DNA from: Rachicladosporium sp. CCFEE 5018
Taxonomy: Eukaryota > Ascomycota > Dothideomycetes > Cladosporiales > Cladosporiaceae
Direction: 5' to 3'
DNA: 64,000 bases
Assembly (NCBI GenBank): GCA_002077045.2
Contig: KZ111141.1
Span: 1,264,109 to 1,328,108, forward strand
The notes beneath the pieces are model-generated. The model saw nothing but the letters and a program-made list of their open reading frames with translations, did not search any database and had not been told where the DNA came from. Below are positions 48,918 to 60,184 of this stretch, in pieces (the first letter of the stretch is position 1; each line of letters starts with the position of its first letter). The position numbers and the translations under genes were made by a program.

Positions 48918-49722
48918 ATGATTATGTTCGGGACCTCGTCGATAGATTAGGCGGGATCTGGCTTAGGGAGGCCGGAACCACAGGCTGGAACAGCGGACCA
49001 TAGTTTGGACGTGAGCCTAGCTAGGATGGCGGGCATGATGTTTTCTATGGAATCGGCGGAGTACTCAGGCTCGCACTTTGAGGCAGCTGTCAGGCTGTGC
49101 GGTCGTTGCCATCCGCATGCGTGAGGAGCTGTATCGCAAATCATGCGCGCCTGCGGCTCGAGAACGGCAAGAGCGATCGAACCTGCCGACGACACAAAAA
49201 CAGCAAGAGCACAGGAGATTGCCAGTTATATTACGGTCAATCGTGTATCTCCAGTCTCCACTTTGTAGTAGGGTATTCACATCCTCTCTGCTGCCAGAGA
49301 TTGCGCGATTAGTCGTTGAGTAGGTGCGCAAAGTATAGAGAGCACTCCACACGAGTACTGCGCGGCTGCGCGAGTAAGCCTTCGCTCGTCCTGAGGTGGC
49401 CGAACAGGTTCCAAGGTATTGCTCACTACCCCGCCTCCCAGTAACGGCCCAAAGCAAGTTCACGGCCCGTTCGTCATCATATGAGTGTGCTTCTTTTCCC
49501 AATGCTCATTGGTTTTGTCGCTCATGGGACGCATGTTCTCTCCACGTGAGCACGTACCTGGTTCGTGTTTCATGTCTCAGAGCTCCGCTCGGCGTTTCAG
49601 CTTGATCGTGTAGGGCTGAGGTGAGTGCGAACCTTTGATGTAGCAGCAGCAAACGCCATCATTCCCTTCTCTTCTTGATACCATCATCACCTCCGCGCAT
49701 CTCCTCCTTACAGCTCGCGAGC
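48918..49722. other. Intergenic, methyltransferase to DUF1772-like gene, copy B
   Basis: An 805-bp spacer about 50 bp longer than in copy A because of an insertion near 49078-49129. No gene was recognised; the inserted bases show no inverted repeat. Confidence 0.4.
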
Positions 49723-50397
49723 ATGTCTTCCACTGGCCCCTCTGGACCATACGTCTCCGCCATCAAAGGCCTTTCCCTGGCCTCCACCTTCACCGTCCTC
49801 GGGAGTCTCTACACCCTCTCCTCCGCCACCATCCCAGGCATCGTCTCGACACTGTCCCAAGACTCCACCTCCGCCGCCCAGTCCGCAGCACAGCAATTCG
49901 CCATCGCCCAGCGCGCCGGCAAGACCTCCACGCTCCCTACAGAGTTCATCGCCATCTTCGGCCTTGGGTTTCTCAGCTATAACAGCTACACCACTCCACT
50001 GGCCATCGTCAATACCGGCGCCTTCGCAAAATGGAAGCTCTATCTCCTCGCCTCTCTCGCAATGTTCAGCGTCATCCCCTTGCACATCACCCTCCTGACG
50101 CCCATCGAGAACAAGCTCCTCGCGTTGGCCGACGCACCACCACACAAGCCCAGCGCTGAACCAGCACTGGAGCACTCATCGACAAGCGCATTCAACTTGA
50201 AGGTTCCTGGCGGCGAGCGACCGGCCATCACGCCCATCGAGGACTTTGAGCCATACGAGGACAGTCCGTTCAGTACGGATGAGTACGAGAGGGAGAAGGT
50301 CCGGAGGATGTTGGTGAGCTGGAGTGGACGGAACGCTGTGAGGAGGGTGGGCGTGGCGCTTTCGGGAATACTGGGCATGTGGGCTGCACTAGGGTAA
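49723..50397 (+). CDS. Small membrane protein, DUF1772-like, copy B
   Basis: Intact 224-residue copy, with ATG at 49723 matching the copy A start. Predicted membrane segments are unchanged. About seven residues differ, for example RAGKTSTL for RATKTSTF and IENK for IEDK. Function as uncertain as for copy A. Confidence 0.6.
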   Translation: MSSTGPSGPYVSAIKGLSLASTFTVLGSLYTLSSATIPGIVSTLSQDSTSAAQSAAQQFAIAQRAGKTSTLPTEFIAIFGLGFLSYNSYTTPLAIVNTGAFAKWKLYLLASLAMFSVIPLHITLLTPIENKLLALADAPPHKPSAEPALEHSSTSAFNLKVPGGERPAITPIEDFEPYEDSPFSTDEYEREKVRRMLVSWSGRNAVRRVGVALSGILGMWAALG

Positions 50398-51088
50398 AGG
50401 GAGAAGGCGAAGTCGAGGCTGCATATGGACACATGGGGGAATTCTGTACGCATACGCGCGATGCGGCGTCGGCGAGCTGCTTCATGTTACGGACGGCTTC
50501 GGAGCGTGGGAAATCGAGTATCTCGACGGCGCAATGGTCTTCGCGCGAGGAAAAATATTACATACCGGGCTGGACATGGCGCGAACAAGGGTCATGGCAT
50601 CTGACTTACTACAGCTCTGAAGCCTGCCATTTACGCTGTCTCGAAGCTGAGCATGCGAATCACAGTCTGGACTAGCCTGGCATCCTATCTCTTATTTGCT
50701 GTGGACAGGACATGGACCGCAACACATCATTTCCAACAAGGCTCACGTCCAGGCATGGAAGAGGATGTGGGCTACAGTGCTCGTCCGGCTCAGCCAAGCG
50801 CTCCACACAGCATTACTGTTAGTTACGAGCTAACGATACATACTGCATGATTTACACACCTCCACACACCTATGGGAAGTACTCAAGTCGCTTGATATGT
50901 CAGTTGACAACCTGCTCCAAAATGGTACTGATCGATCTGGAGCTGTTGAGCGTGGATGACGCCACTGTGCTTCGGCATCAAGTGTGTCCATTCATGGTGA
51001 TCAGTCTAAGGTAACAATGTATTCAATCCTCTATCCTCTCTTCTGGACACAACTCTCTTCCTTCAATCAAAAGTACCTTTGCAACAAG
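50398..51088. other. Intergenic, DUF1772-like gene to SDR, copy B
   Basis: A 691-bp spacer with about 20 extra bases (near 50551-50575) compared with copy A. It contains the SDR promoter; nothing else was recognised. Confidence 0.4.
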
Positions 51089-52064
51089 ATGGCACCCCTC
51101 AACAAAGCTCAAGATCTCTTTAACGTCAACGGTCTCGTGGCCGTGATCACGGGAGGTGGATCAGGTCTAGGTTTATACGCCGCTCGAGCACTGGATGCCA
51201 ATGGTAGATACTTGATAACATTTTGACCGCACGTTACACCCGTTGACGCTTGATGCAGGCGCGAAAGCAGTCTACATCATCGGACGTCGCCAAGCCACCC
51301 TCGACGCCGCCGTCAAAACCGGCGTCAACGGCAGCATCAAAGCCATTGTCGGCGACGTCTCCAACAAAGACGACCTCCTGCGCATCGCCTCCCAGATCCG
51401 CTCCGAAGTAGGTTACATTAACCTCCTCTTCGCCAATGCCGGTATCTCAGGCCCTCCCGCTGCCTCTCTGCTGCCTCAGTCCGGCCCTCCGGCGTCGATA
51501 GCAGACTTCCAACGCCTGCTTCTCGAGTCTTCGATGGAGGATTTCACGCAGACACTTCATGTGAATGACACGGCAGTCTACTACACCGCGTTGGCATTCC
51601 TGGACTTGCTGGATGCGGGGAATAAGAAAAGAAATGTACCGCAGGATTCACAGATCCTCGTCACGACCAGCATCGCTGGACTCTCGCGACACCTAGCCTC
51701 GAGCTTCGCCTACAGCACAAGCAAAGCCGCCGCTAATCACCTTGTCAAGATGCTTTCTACCCACTTCTCGCAGTCGGGCTACCATATTCGCGCCAATGTC
51801 ATAGCGCCGGGACTGTACCCTTCGGAAATGACGCAGAAGTCTACGAGCTCCATGGACAAGTTTCAGGGCGTTGAAGGGCATGAGGACGCGTTTGCAGGGG
51901 CGCATGTGATGGCGAAGGAGAAGAGTCCTGCCGAGAGGACTGGGAGCGAGGAGGATTTCGCGGGGGTGGTGCTGTTCATGTGTAGCAGGGCGGGGGCGTA
52001 TCTGAACGGGGAGGTGATGGTTACGGATGGGGGGAGGATTGGGGTTCATCCAGGGACTTACTGA
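51089..52064 (+). CDS. Short-chain dehydrogenase/reductase, copy B
   Basis: Exons 51089-51203 and 51259-52064 give 306 residues, with the same intron position as copy A. The cofactor (TGGGSGLG), NAG and YSTSK motifs are intact. Seven residues differ from copy A, all conservative or on the surface by inspection (for example L3P and E to D in IADFQRLL). Both copies should be active. Confidence 0.92.
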
Positions 52065-52331
52065 GGTCATGGAGGAAGCGCAAAGAGATCTCTAGGAGAA
52101 GTACAGGATCTGCTTGTATGTAGCCGTCCATATACTATACAATAGATCCGATCACTCCGTTGTACGCCAAGCCATGCACCATATCCAAAGCCTCTGGCTT
52201 TGCTTCCGCGAAGTCGAGATCTTGCGTTCTCGCTAGTCCTCCCATACGGTTCCGGTGCCGAAGGCTTCGTATCGCGTATTGAATCAATTCTGCCTTGCTG
52301 TCAGGCACACATCCCCTCGAACACATTCAGA

Positions 52332-53878
52332 TTAGGAACCACCCACCGCCCTCCGCTTAATAAGCTTCCGAAACCCACTCTCCTTCTTCGCCGGCGCCGC
52401 AGTGCCACTACTCTCCGGCGTAAACGTAGGCTGCACGTGATTGATCTCATCCTCGGCATCATAGCTCGGTCGAAATGCCGGGTGCGTAGTTGCGGGTTCT
52501 TGCGGTCCACCCAGTGTCTCCTGTGGCCCACTGACTCTTTCCTGCGGTCCACCAAAACCCGAGGGTCCCCCGAAACCAGAATCACCAGTCGGCCGGTACG
52601 TAGCTGGTCCTGGTACTGGTGGAGGACCCGGAGGAGGAGGCGGGAAGCTGTCTGTGCCTCCAGTCCTGCCTAGCGGTCGTGGGCTGCGAGAGGGCGCGCG
52701 ATCCTGGTTGAAGTGTTGAGGTGGGATTTGGGGTGCACCGCTGCGGTTGTCGCGTTGCTGCTCCCAGTCATTGAGCACAGGGTTGGGATTCTGGTGGCTG
52801 CGAGAGGCCTGCAAGCGAGCGAGCTCGGCATTCCCGCGGTCGAGGGTTGAGCGGTTTTTGGCTTCGGCTGCTGCTGCTTTTTCGGCGTTATGGCGGGGGA
52901 AGCGGGAGTCGACTTCGTTGTTCAGGGTACCGCGGAGGGTCTCACCAACGCCCTGGGAGTTGAGTCAGCAAGCCTACGTACATAGAGCGGTAAAACACGC
53001 TTATAGCGAGCAATATCACTCACGTGCAGACCGATCGCCGCTGATTTTAGGTTCTCGAGTGTGCTTTTCGGTCGAGAGGAAGATCCTCCGCCGAAGGAGG
53101 AAGATCCGCCGCCGAAGCCGAAGCTAGGCTGTGGTGGCGGAGGCGATGAGATAGGCGACACAGGATTCTCGTCATTCTTCAGCTCCGTCCGACTCGGGTA
53201 GCTGAAATTGTGCTTGTATGGACTCGACCCATCCGCGAACTCTGTGCTTTTCCGGTTTGGGTTGCGCGCAGGAGGAGACATGCGAGGGTCGTGCCATGAT
53301 TCGCTCAATGGAGGCGCAACGTTGTGCTGCGCTTGTCGTTGGCTTTCTGCTATACGTAGACTCTCTTCCCGTCTTGGTCTGTCGCCTGGCGCTTCGGCGA
53401 TCTCGGGGTGATTGGGGTGCTCAGGCTGGGTGTTCTCTTGCTGCTGTCTGTGGGTCTCAACCTGAACAGTCGTGCCTTTCTTGCCGGCGGCGGCGCCCTT
53501 ATGGACTGTCGTAGTGGTCGTAGTAGTGGTGGTGGTCACCGTGCTCACTACTTCGCCAGTGTCATGGTCAAAGACCTCCCCAGTCCGGTTGTTCACGTCC
53601 AGACTTCGGTCTTGGGAAACACCCTCGATCCTGCCATTGTTCTCAATGGGCTGAATGTCTGCCCGCGAATTGCGCTTTGACGAGGGTCCATCACTGGAAG
53701 CATACGCCGAATCCGCCGCAATGCCGCCATTCGTGCTCGTCGACCACTGGTGGTTCAACTTCTGGTCCATGGCTGGCGGTGCAAGGTCCTCTTTCCTCCC
53801 GCCTCCGAAGAGATGAGATAGGCGTCGTTTCTTCTCCGGTGTTGGAGGTGATTGGATAGGATTATTGTACGGCGGCAT
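52332..53878 (-). CDS. Disordered hypothetical protein, copy B
   Basis: Exons 53878-53024 and 52952-52332 give 491 residues, seven more than copy A. The extra residues lie in the Gly/Pro/Gln region, where copy B reads GGPQERVSGPQETLGGPQEP against GGPQEKLGGPPEP in copy A, so a short repeat unit has been gained or lost. The donor is GTGAGT here and GTAAGT in copy A. The Thr run and the conserved patch around the intron are unchanged. Confidence 0.75.
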
Positions 53879-54484
53879 AGTACGGGTATAGATGACAGAG
53901 ATAGATGAGATGGCGCCGTACCGCTTGACTTACCTCACGTGGCCGATACAGTATGAACCTCAAACTTGGCCAAGACCAACATCCTTCGATGGAGTGGTGG
54001 AAGGGTGACGTAGGAACTCCCCGCCGATCGATACGCCACGAACCGGCTAGGTCACTTGCACATGTGCCAGGCTCGGTATCTTTCGCTGTTACAGTATATA
54101 GGATAGAAAGCAGCATCTTGTCAAGAGCACGACGCGGTTCCGGCTTATCATCATGCAAGACGTGAAAAGGCCAGGGCTAGTCGTTGGCAATTACATGTAT
54201 TGTTTCTCCAAGGACTTCTTCGGGCTTGCCGTACCTGAGCATTGCTGAATCAGACATTTCATCCCGCTGTCACAGGCCGGATCCACAACCACATGTCGGG
54301 CCCCGCATGATGCAGAGTGATGCGGAATGCTTGGAGTCAGGGCTTTACATCAGACTTCATTCAACCAAAGGTTCGATCGCAGAAGCCGTCAACCCTGCTC
54401 CGGGCCAATGACAACCAACACTTGCGGGATCCGCTCGTGACCTTCTGAATATATACGTCAACAAGAACGACTTCCCTGTTCTTC
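53879..54484. other. Intergenic, disordered-protein gene to tRNA-Ser, copy B
   Basis: A 606-bp spacer lacking the ~500-bp segment with the inverted-repeat element found in copy A. Only one version of the direct repeat that brackets that segment is present here (about 54221-54247). Confidence 0.55.
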
Positions 54485-54606
54485 GGCACTTTGGCGGAGT
54501 GGTTAACGCGCTGGCCTGCTATCCTACATGCGTAGTAAGCAGCTCTTCTATGGATATTAGATAGCCAGTTCCCTCGGGAGCGAGTGTTCGAATCACTCAG
54601 GTGTCG
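54485..54606 (+). tRNA. tRNA-Ser(GCT) with intron, copy B
   Basis: Identical over all 122 bases to the copy A gene, including the 41-nt intron (54522-54562). The anticodon GCT is at 54518-54520. Flanks differ more than the gene, as expected for purifying selection on the tRNA. Confidence 0.95.
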
Positions 54607-55001
54607 TAACTGTTTTGTCGTTTTGCTTTGCAATGGAGGTGGAGTAGGCGCAGAGAGGAGATGAAATGAAATGGGAATTGGTCGCTGTTTTGCCCTGTGA
54701 CGAAACGCCCGCCTGGACTCCCTGGGACGCGAGCATCGGTAGGCTTGCACCGGTGTTTGAATCACACAGGTGTTGTTGTTTGTTTTGTTCTTTCGATGGA
54801 ATGCAGGTCAAGTTCGTTATAGTTGGAAGAGGACAGGTGTGGCAAACCTGCAGAGACAGACGTGACAGAGAAAAGCTGAGAAGAGAAAGCCTGGAACGTC
54901 TAGCCTACCAGGAGTGAGGAGTATGCCTGGTGGAACGGTAGTGATTTTGTCTATTATCGATTGAGGACGGTCCCTATCATGGGCGTTGCTCATCTCGAGC
55001 C
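54607..55001. other. Intergenic, tRNA-Ser to DUF1295, copy B
   Basis: A 395-bp spacer with the tRNA relic at 54751-54775 and a 3' part strongly diverged from copy A. No other feature was seen. Confidence 0.45.
54751..54775 (+). pseudogene. tRNA 3'-end relic, copy B
   Basis: Equivalent of 26906-26930. The T-loop core has decayed here to GTTTGAATC and the end to AGGTGTTG, so this relic has lost more than copy A and is not a functional gene. Confidence 0.5.
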
Positions 55002-56042
55002 TTACAACTTCGGGATAAACATCGGCGTGTTCTTCTTCCACTCCTGATAGTCCTTGCGGTCGCCATATCTCTTGTCGTACTTGTTCTCGCTCAGCGGGAT
55101 GCCAGAAACCTAGATTGTAGTCAGTATCGAACGCCAGCTATCACGCGACCATCAATCACTTACCTTCAGCAACAAGAACGTCACAAAAGCCGGGCTGACA
55201 CCAGCCATGGCCAGTGCACCGACTTTCCCAGCAAGCCCACCGCTGAATCCCATCCCTGCCTGTCCAACGCTAGTCAACATCACGCCAGCAGCAGTCGTAG
55301 CAATGCCAGTCCACAGCGTGCTCTCGCCGAAGTAGTTGGGATGACGGCTCTTGCTCCACAGACCCCTCGTCAAGAAGTCCTCGCTATGTTTCTTCTCCTT
55401 CTTCTCCTTGAGCCATTGAGTCTTCTGCCTGTCAGCCGTAGCCTCAAACGCAATGCCGCCGATGTATAGTGCAACGCCAATGATGTCCGTAATCGTGAAG
55501 AAAGGCAGTGCTGCGAGAGTTGTGGCGGGGATCGAGTTCAGGGCCAGGACGGGCATGAGGCAGAGGGAGACCCAGGTTGCTTGTGCGACGAAGGCGCCGA
55601 AGAACTTTGGCGGAGAGCCACGGATGTTGTCGAAACGGGAGTCTTTTCCATCGTCTGCTGTGATGCGGCCGAAGAGGAAGCTGCCCAGCCTGACAGCCCA
55701 GAACGTCACGGCGGCGCTCAGCACGACTTGTCGCCAGTTCCACGCATTCAAGCCACCTTTGCTCGTCAGACTCGCAAGCAGGCTTGGGTACGCCGGCGCC
55801 GTGGCCGCTGTCATTGCGGCATAGCGAGCGCGCAGTGTGGGAAGGTAGAGCGACAGCGCTGTGCATGAGATGTAGGTCAAGCTGCCGGAGAGATCGTAGA
55901 ACCGCTCTGTTTGCAGCAGGATCGAGGGAATGGCTGCCGCAGCTTGAATACCAAAGGCAAGTCCTATGCTGGGTACGAGGGTGCGGAGGAATGGATTTCG
56001 GTAGGCGGTTATATTGAGGAGGGTGTGCACGAGGGATGACAT
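55002..56042 (-). CDS. DUF1295 membrane protein (steroid 5-alpha-reductase-like), copy B
   Basis: Exons 56042-55164 and 55109-55002 give 328 residues. The KSRHPNYFGE motif and the VSGIPLSENKYDKRYGD exon are intact. About five residues differ from copy A (for example KEKKH for KAKKH). The stop codon is TAA here and TGA in copy A. Both copies appear functional. Confidence 0.9.
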
Positions 56043-56936
56043 GGTGGGTGGTATCGGGATGAGGATGAAGAGGATTGGATTGAGCTGGAAGGAAAGGGGG
56101 ACGATGGATACTTGTGGTTTCTCTCACTCGCATTCACATGCTTACAGCTCGCAGTCCTAACTGCATTGGAATGACAGACAGAGAGCTTTGGCTGTGACGA
56201 CATTGAACTCTCGGATTCTTCGGAACCGGAGACAAGTCCATCCTGGCCGTGCCTGGCCAAGCATCGTCAATATCGTGTTGTTTGCCGTCGGCGACATCAA
56301 ATGTCCGTCCAGGGTTCGTCTCTCTCCGAGTACACCTACCGGCATTCAGCTCCATCTTCGCCTGTCATCTAACCTCCGTCCAGCGGACTGGCCATGGCGA
56401 ATGCTAGGTTTACGAGAGGGAAATGAGATTCCGGAGACGTGATGCTGAGCCTCGAGTGCAGACTTGTGAACTTTCTTGCCGCACCTGAGATGGCTAACGA
56501 GTCTCGCAAGTGAGCAGGGAAGGCGTCTCTCGTGTGCGGGATCAGAATCATGCCATACTGACCAACGATCCCTGGAGTGCCCGAACAAGTCTATCGAGAG
56601 GACCAGCTAGGGAAGATGCAGTCTGCCTTCGCGATCAGTACTTTGCGAACTCTTCTTACTACAATGCGGTTGCTCCACGAACAGATTACATTGGTGAGGT
56701 CCTGCGAAAAGTGTGTAATCGAAACATGAGGACGCTGTCCTCGAAAGGCTAGCGACGAATTAGTGGGATGGCATTTCGTCTGATGCAAATGCGTCCCCAA
56801 GCGTGTTGGACCCAGGTAGGCTTCCAAGTCACTGCCGTCCGAATCTCTCAAGTTCCCTTTGTTATTCTACAGACTCACAGCATCGAGGGATCTACTGGTG
56901 ACCGCGACCGTACCGATATAGCGCACACGCTTTACG
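56043..56936. other. Divergent intergenic, DUF1295 to F-box locus 1, copy B
   Basis: An 894-bp spacer. The block 56134-56355 is almost unchanged from 28285-28506, while the part nearer the F-box gene carries small insertions and substitutions. Confidence 0.45.
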
Positions 56937-58147
56937 ATGGCAGAACAGCACGTCTGGACACCAGGGCAACGCACAACACTTCTGGACCTCCCACTGGAGC
57001 TCGTACAGTCCATCGCCGAGTACTCAGATATGACACCGACACTCAGATTGACTTGCAGTGCCCTGGATGCAGCTTCGCTGATTGTATTCGCCAAAATCTA
57101 TGTATCTAGCTTACACTGCTTTATTCTCGACACGAAACGTTGGCGCCGAGTGCGCAATATCGTTGACAGTCCCCGCCTGGCGCGATACATCCGCTCCATC
57201 GATTTCACATCTAGTGCACTCGAACACCGTCGGCCTTTGGAAGTGCCCACTGCTGCGATGAGATACAACGCGACGGCGAGCAACGTTAAGCACGACCTAG
57301 AGAGCCAACTATTGGAGACAGCGGTCGCGATATATCCACTGGACATGCCCAGCGCATTACTAATCACTCAAGTTTTCCGAGCCACCAAGAGCTTTCCCCG
57401 CGCACCGCTGATTAGCTTAGACTTGACCGCCAGCCCACTTGGGAAGACGACTATCCATCGGGATGTATACCTCGCACTCGCCACGACCGGCGTGCCCTTG
57501 ACAAAGGTAGCATTGAACCTTGCGAGCCTTTGCGGGCTCGAGGACTTCAAGGGGTCAGATTATGAGGACAACCTGCTCGTCTGCTGTAACAGCCTCACAG
57601 AGCTCAACGTCGATTTCACAACCGATGTCAAAAGGGAGTCGAGCCAATGTATTTTCTGGCGGATGTTGCTTTGGCGTGCCGAACGATAGATGCTACCGAA
57701 AGTCTCCAAACCCTCAAGATCCGCATGAGTCTGGTGGAGGGCATGACCGGTCTTGAACACAGCCGTCAGTCCGTACGTTGTCTTCTCTTAACAGAGCCAG
57801 GGCCGGGTCTGCGGATAATCGAGCTTTCGGGCATCAGCCTGGAAATTGAGGCTCTGATCGAGGCCTTCAAGCAAAGCAGTTCCACTATCACAAGCCTGGT
57901 GCTAATGGACATTGACTTGATAAGCCCCGAAGGCAATGGGTGGGCTACTCTGGTGGAGTCAATGTCAATGCTCCCGCATCTGAATCGTCTGAGCGTAGTA
58001 CGACTGTACGACACGGACCCTCGAATTAACAAGGGCTGAATGTTCTCAGGCACAGAAGTGCGGAAAGAGTGGCCGTCGCAGGCCCAATTGAGGCAAGGTG
58101 TGCAGGCGTTGTTGCAAGAGAACATGGAAGCGACGGACAGTGGTTAG
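56937..58147 (+). pseudogene. F-box-like protein, locus 1 copy B (frameshift plus nonsense)
   Basis: Counterpart of 29089-30300. The codon that is TAA in copy A is CAA here, so the first ~230 codons are open. One base is missing near 57629-57636, in an A/G run, and shifts the frame. Farther on, TGA at 58037-58039 replaces a Trp codon of copy A. The two copies therefore carry different, independent lesions. The first part still encodes the F-box (LLDLPLELVQSIAEYSDM) and could give a 250-residue truncated product. Neither copy encodes the full 403 residues. Confidence 0.75.
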
Positions 58148-58632
58148 GCCACACCCGATATGTGCCATGGCAATGGTGCTATCGACTGCACCGCATCGAT
58201 CTCCTGCTCTCGTCACCCCGTAGAATCTAGCATCGCTTCAGATCCTCGCAGCGCGCCATGCCCTCTCAAAAGGCCCTCGAACATGCTTTCGTTACCATGG
58301 GCTAGTCTATGAGCGCTCAAGCACAGGTACCGTAAAGCTGAGAGTGTGAAGTTCCCAAGGGAACGAGACCGAAGCATTACGTCTTGCCACTTCACAGGTA
58401 GCATTGATACAGACCAGTGGGCTCGTTCGAACACCGACAGCTCAAAGTTGCACCAACATATCAGGGAAGGAACGAAGCAGAGTTCACAAGAACAGAAGGC
58501 ACACCAAATCTATTCTCACTACGACTTCACGCTGAACTTCACTTCACACCATCACCATAGGCTGACATACGCGCTCTCCAATCTAACACCACCGCCTGTG
58601 AGCAATCAGACTCACTGCATATCACCACAATA
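58148..58632. other. Intergenic between F-box loci, copy B
   Basis: A 485-bp spacer equivalent to 30301-30784, clearly diverged in sequence. It should contain the locus 2 promoter; no motif was assigned. Confidence 0.4.
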
Positions 58633-59961
58633 ATGGGTAATTCCATCACCGAGAGCTCAGCGGTGAATGCCAATATCTGCATGTCCGAGGAGTCGACTGT
58701 ATTCGCTTTCCAGGTCTGCGACCCACAGGTTTCGATACCGGGACAAAGGACCTTGTTGCTTGACCTGCCTTCGGAACTCCTGCAAGATATCGCGCGCCAC
58801 ACAGACATGATCCCATCCATACGACTCGTTTGCAAGACGCTAGAGGCCGCCACGCTCGATCCGTTCGCCGACGAGTACCTGAGTTACCTGGGTTGTTTTA
58901 TCTACGATGAGGACCGTTGGCGACGAATCAAAGCGCTCATAGCATCTCGGCTTTCGAAGAAGGTGAAGACTATCGAGTTCACGAGCGATGGCTACGAGAT
59001 CTACTCCGTCGATGATGCACCGACAGTGGAGGAAGAGGACCACGTCGATGTTCAGCCAAGTTTGTACTTGGGCTTCGAGACTCTCGCGTCCGTCGTGGCG
59101 AAGTCTGGTGCTCGCCTACCTTCGTCCGTACTCATGTCAAGCGTAATGAGAAGCATCCGCGACCTGCCGACTCATATTGATGTGGACGTACACCTTGCTG
59201 GTAACGATGTCTACGATCTCGACTTGAGCGCATTTCCGGTGCACCGCGAGTTCCTATTCGCGATGGCGACCAGCCGACTGGCGATACACTCTTTCACTTT
59301 CACGATCTACAACATGTGTCATCTTGTAGAACTTTTCGAAGATTTCGAGGAGGAGACATCTGCTATGCTGGCGATAGTGGAACGTGTCGAAGTGGGTGGA
59401 CTGTGTCAACGAAGCTCAGATACGCACGATACTGCACATGCCGGCCGCATGGATATCGCCGAGTGCATCCTGAAGAGATGCGGAGCAGCGCGCCATGTCA
59501 GTCTGGATCTTCAAGACGTGAAGAATACGATTGGTGCCTCAGCTAGGTTGCTACTGGCGAGCGACTTCGCCCGACTGGAGGAATTCGAATGTGTAGCTGG
59601 ACATATTGATCTGAAAGATCTGCTTGGGGCTTTCGCGCGATCTCAAGTCCTGCAGAGGGTATGGCTCTATAACTTGAAGCTTGACGGACTGCGGGACAGC
59701 TGGAAGAAGCTGGTGCTCGGTTTGCAAGCGCTTTCGTGTATGAAGTCCCTGCGAATGACTCTGCTATGGGATTCGGACGCGAATGTGGACTTCCATGACG
59801 CAAGTACAGGTGCACATAAGAGCGAGATCTGGTTTGACTCCCGCGCGCAGGTCGAAGTCGGCCTAGCAGCAATGCTCGATGACGGCCTTTGCTTCGGGGG
59901 ATCACAAGTCGGCTGCATAGGGCGGCGCGTGATCGGCATAGAGAGCAGAGCAGGCTCTTGA
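58633..59961 (+). CDS. F-box-like protein, locus 2 copy B (intact)
   Basis: A 442-residue intronless protein with an N-terminal F-box, LLDLPSELLQDIARHTDMIP followed by SIRLVCKTLEAATLD. The rest is a leucine-rich-repeat-like array (LHLAGNDVYDLDL is the style, without a strict consensus). It is probably an SCF substrate adaptor; the target is unknown. The short basic and acidic segments and the Cys residues give no further clue. Copy A (30785-32117) is frameshifted and differs at many residues, far more than neighbouring genes. A shared ancestor with locus 1 is likely: both have RWRRVRNI/RWRRIKAL after the F-box and the same gene order. Confidence 0.7.
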   Translation: MGNSITESSAVNANICMSEESTVFAFQVCDPQVSIPGQRTLLLDLPSELLQDIARHTDMIPSIRLVCKTLEAATLDPFADEYLSYLGCFIYDEDRWRRIKALIASRLSKKVKTIEFTSDGYEIYSVDDAPTVEEEDHVDVQPSLYLGFETLASVVAKSGARLPSSVLMSSVMRSIRDLPTHIDVDVHLAGNDVYDLDLSAFPVHREFLFAMATSRLAIHSFTFTIYNMCHLVELFEDFEEETSAMLAIVERVEVGGLCQRSSDTHDTAHAGRMDIAECILKRCGAARHVSLDLQDVKNTIGASARLLLASDFARLEEFECVAGHIDLKDLLGAFARSQVLQRVWLYNLKLDGLRDSWKKLVLGLQALSCMKSLRMTLLWDSDANVDFHDASTGAHKSEIWFDSRAQVEVGLAAMLDDGLCFGGSQVGCIGRRVIGIESRAGS

Positions 59962-60184
59962 ACTGAGATTGAACTTGGTCAAGAACGGCGTGGTATCTCG
60001 TCGGCGGTTCGTTGGAGCGGGGATGTGGTCGGAGGGTTACCAAATGCCCGTGGACATGGGACGTCTGTTAGAGGGCCACCATCGCATTGCCCTGCCATAA
60101 TACGCGACTCATCGGACGGGCAAGCTCAAACGGCGCAGATCAATAGGGTATCATAGCATGTCGTTGCTCGAGTATAGCTAGATT

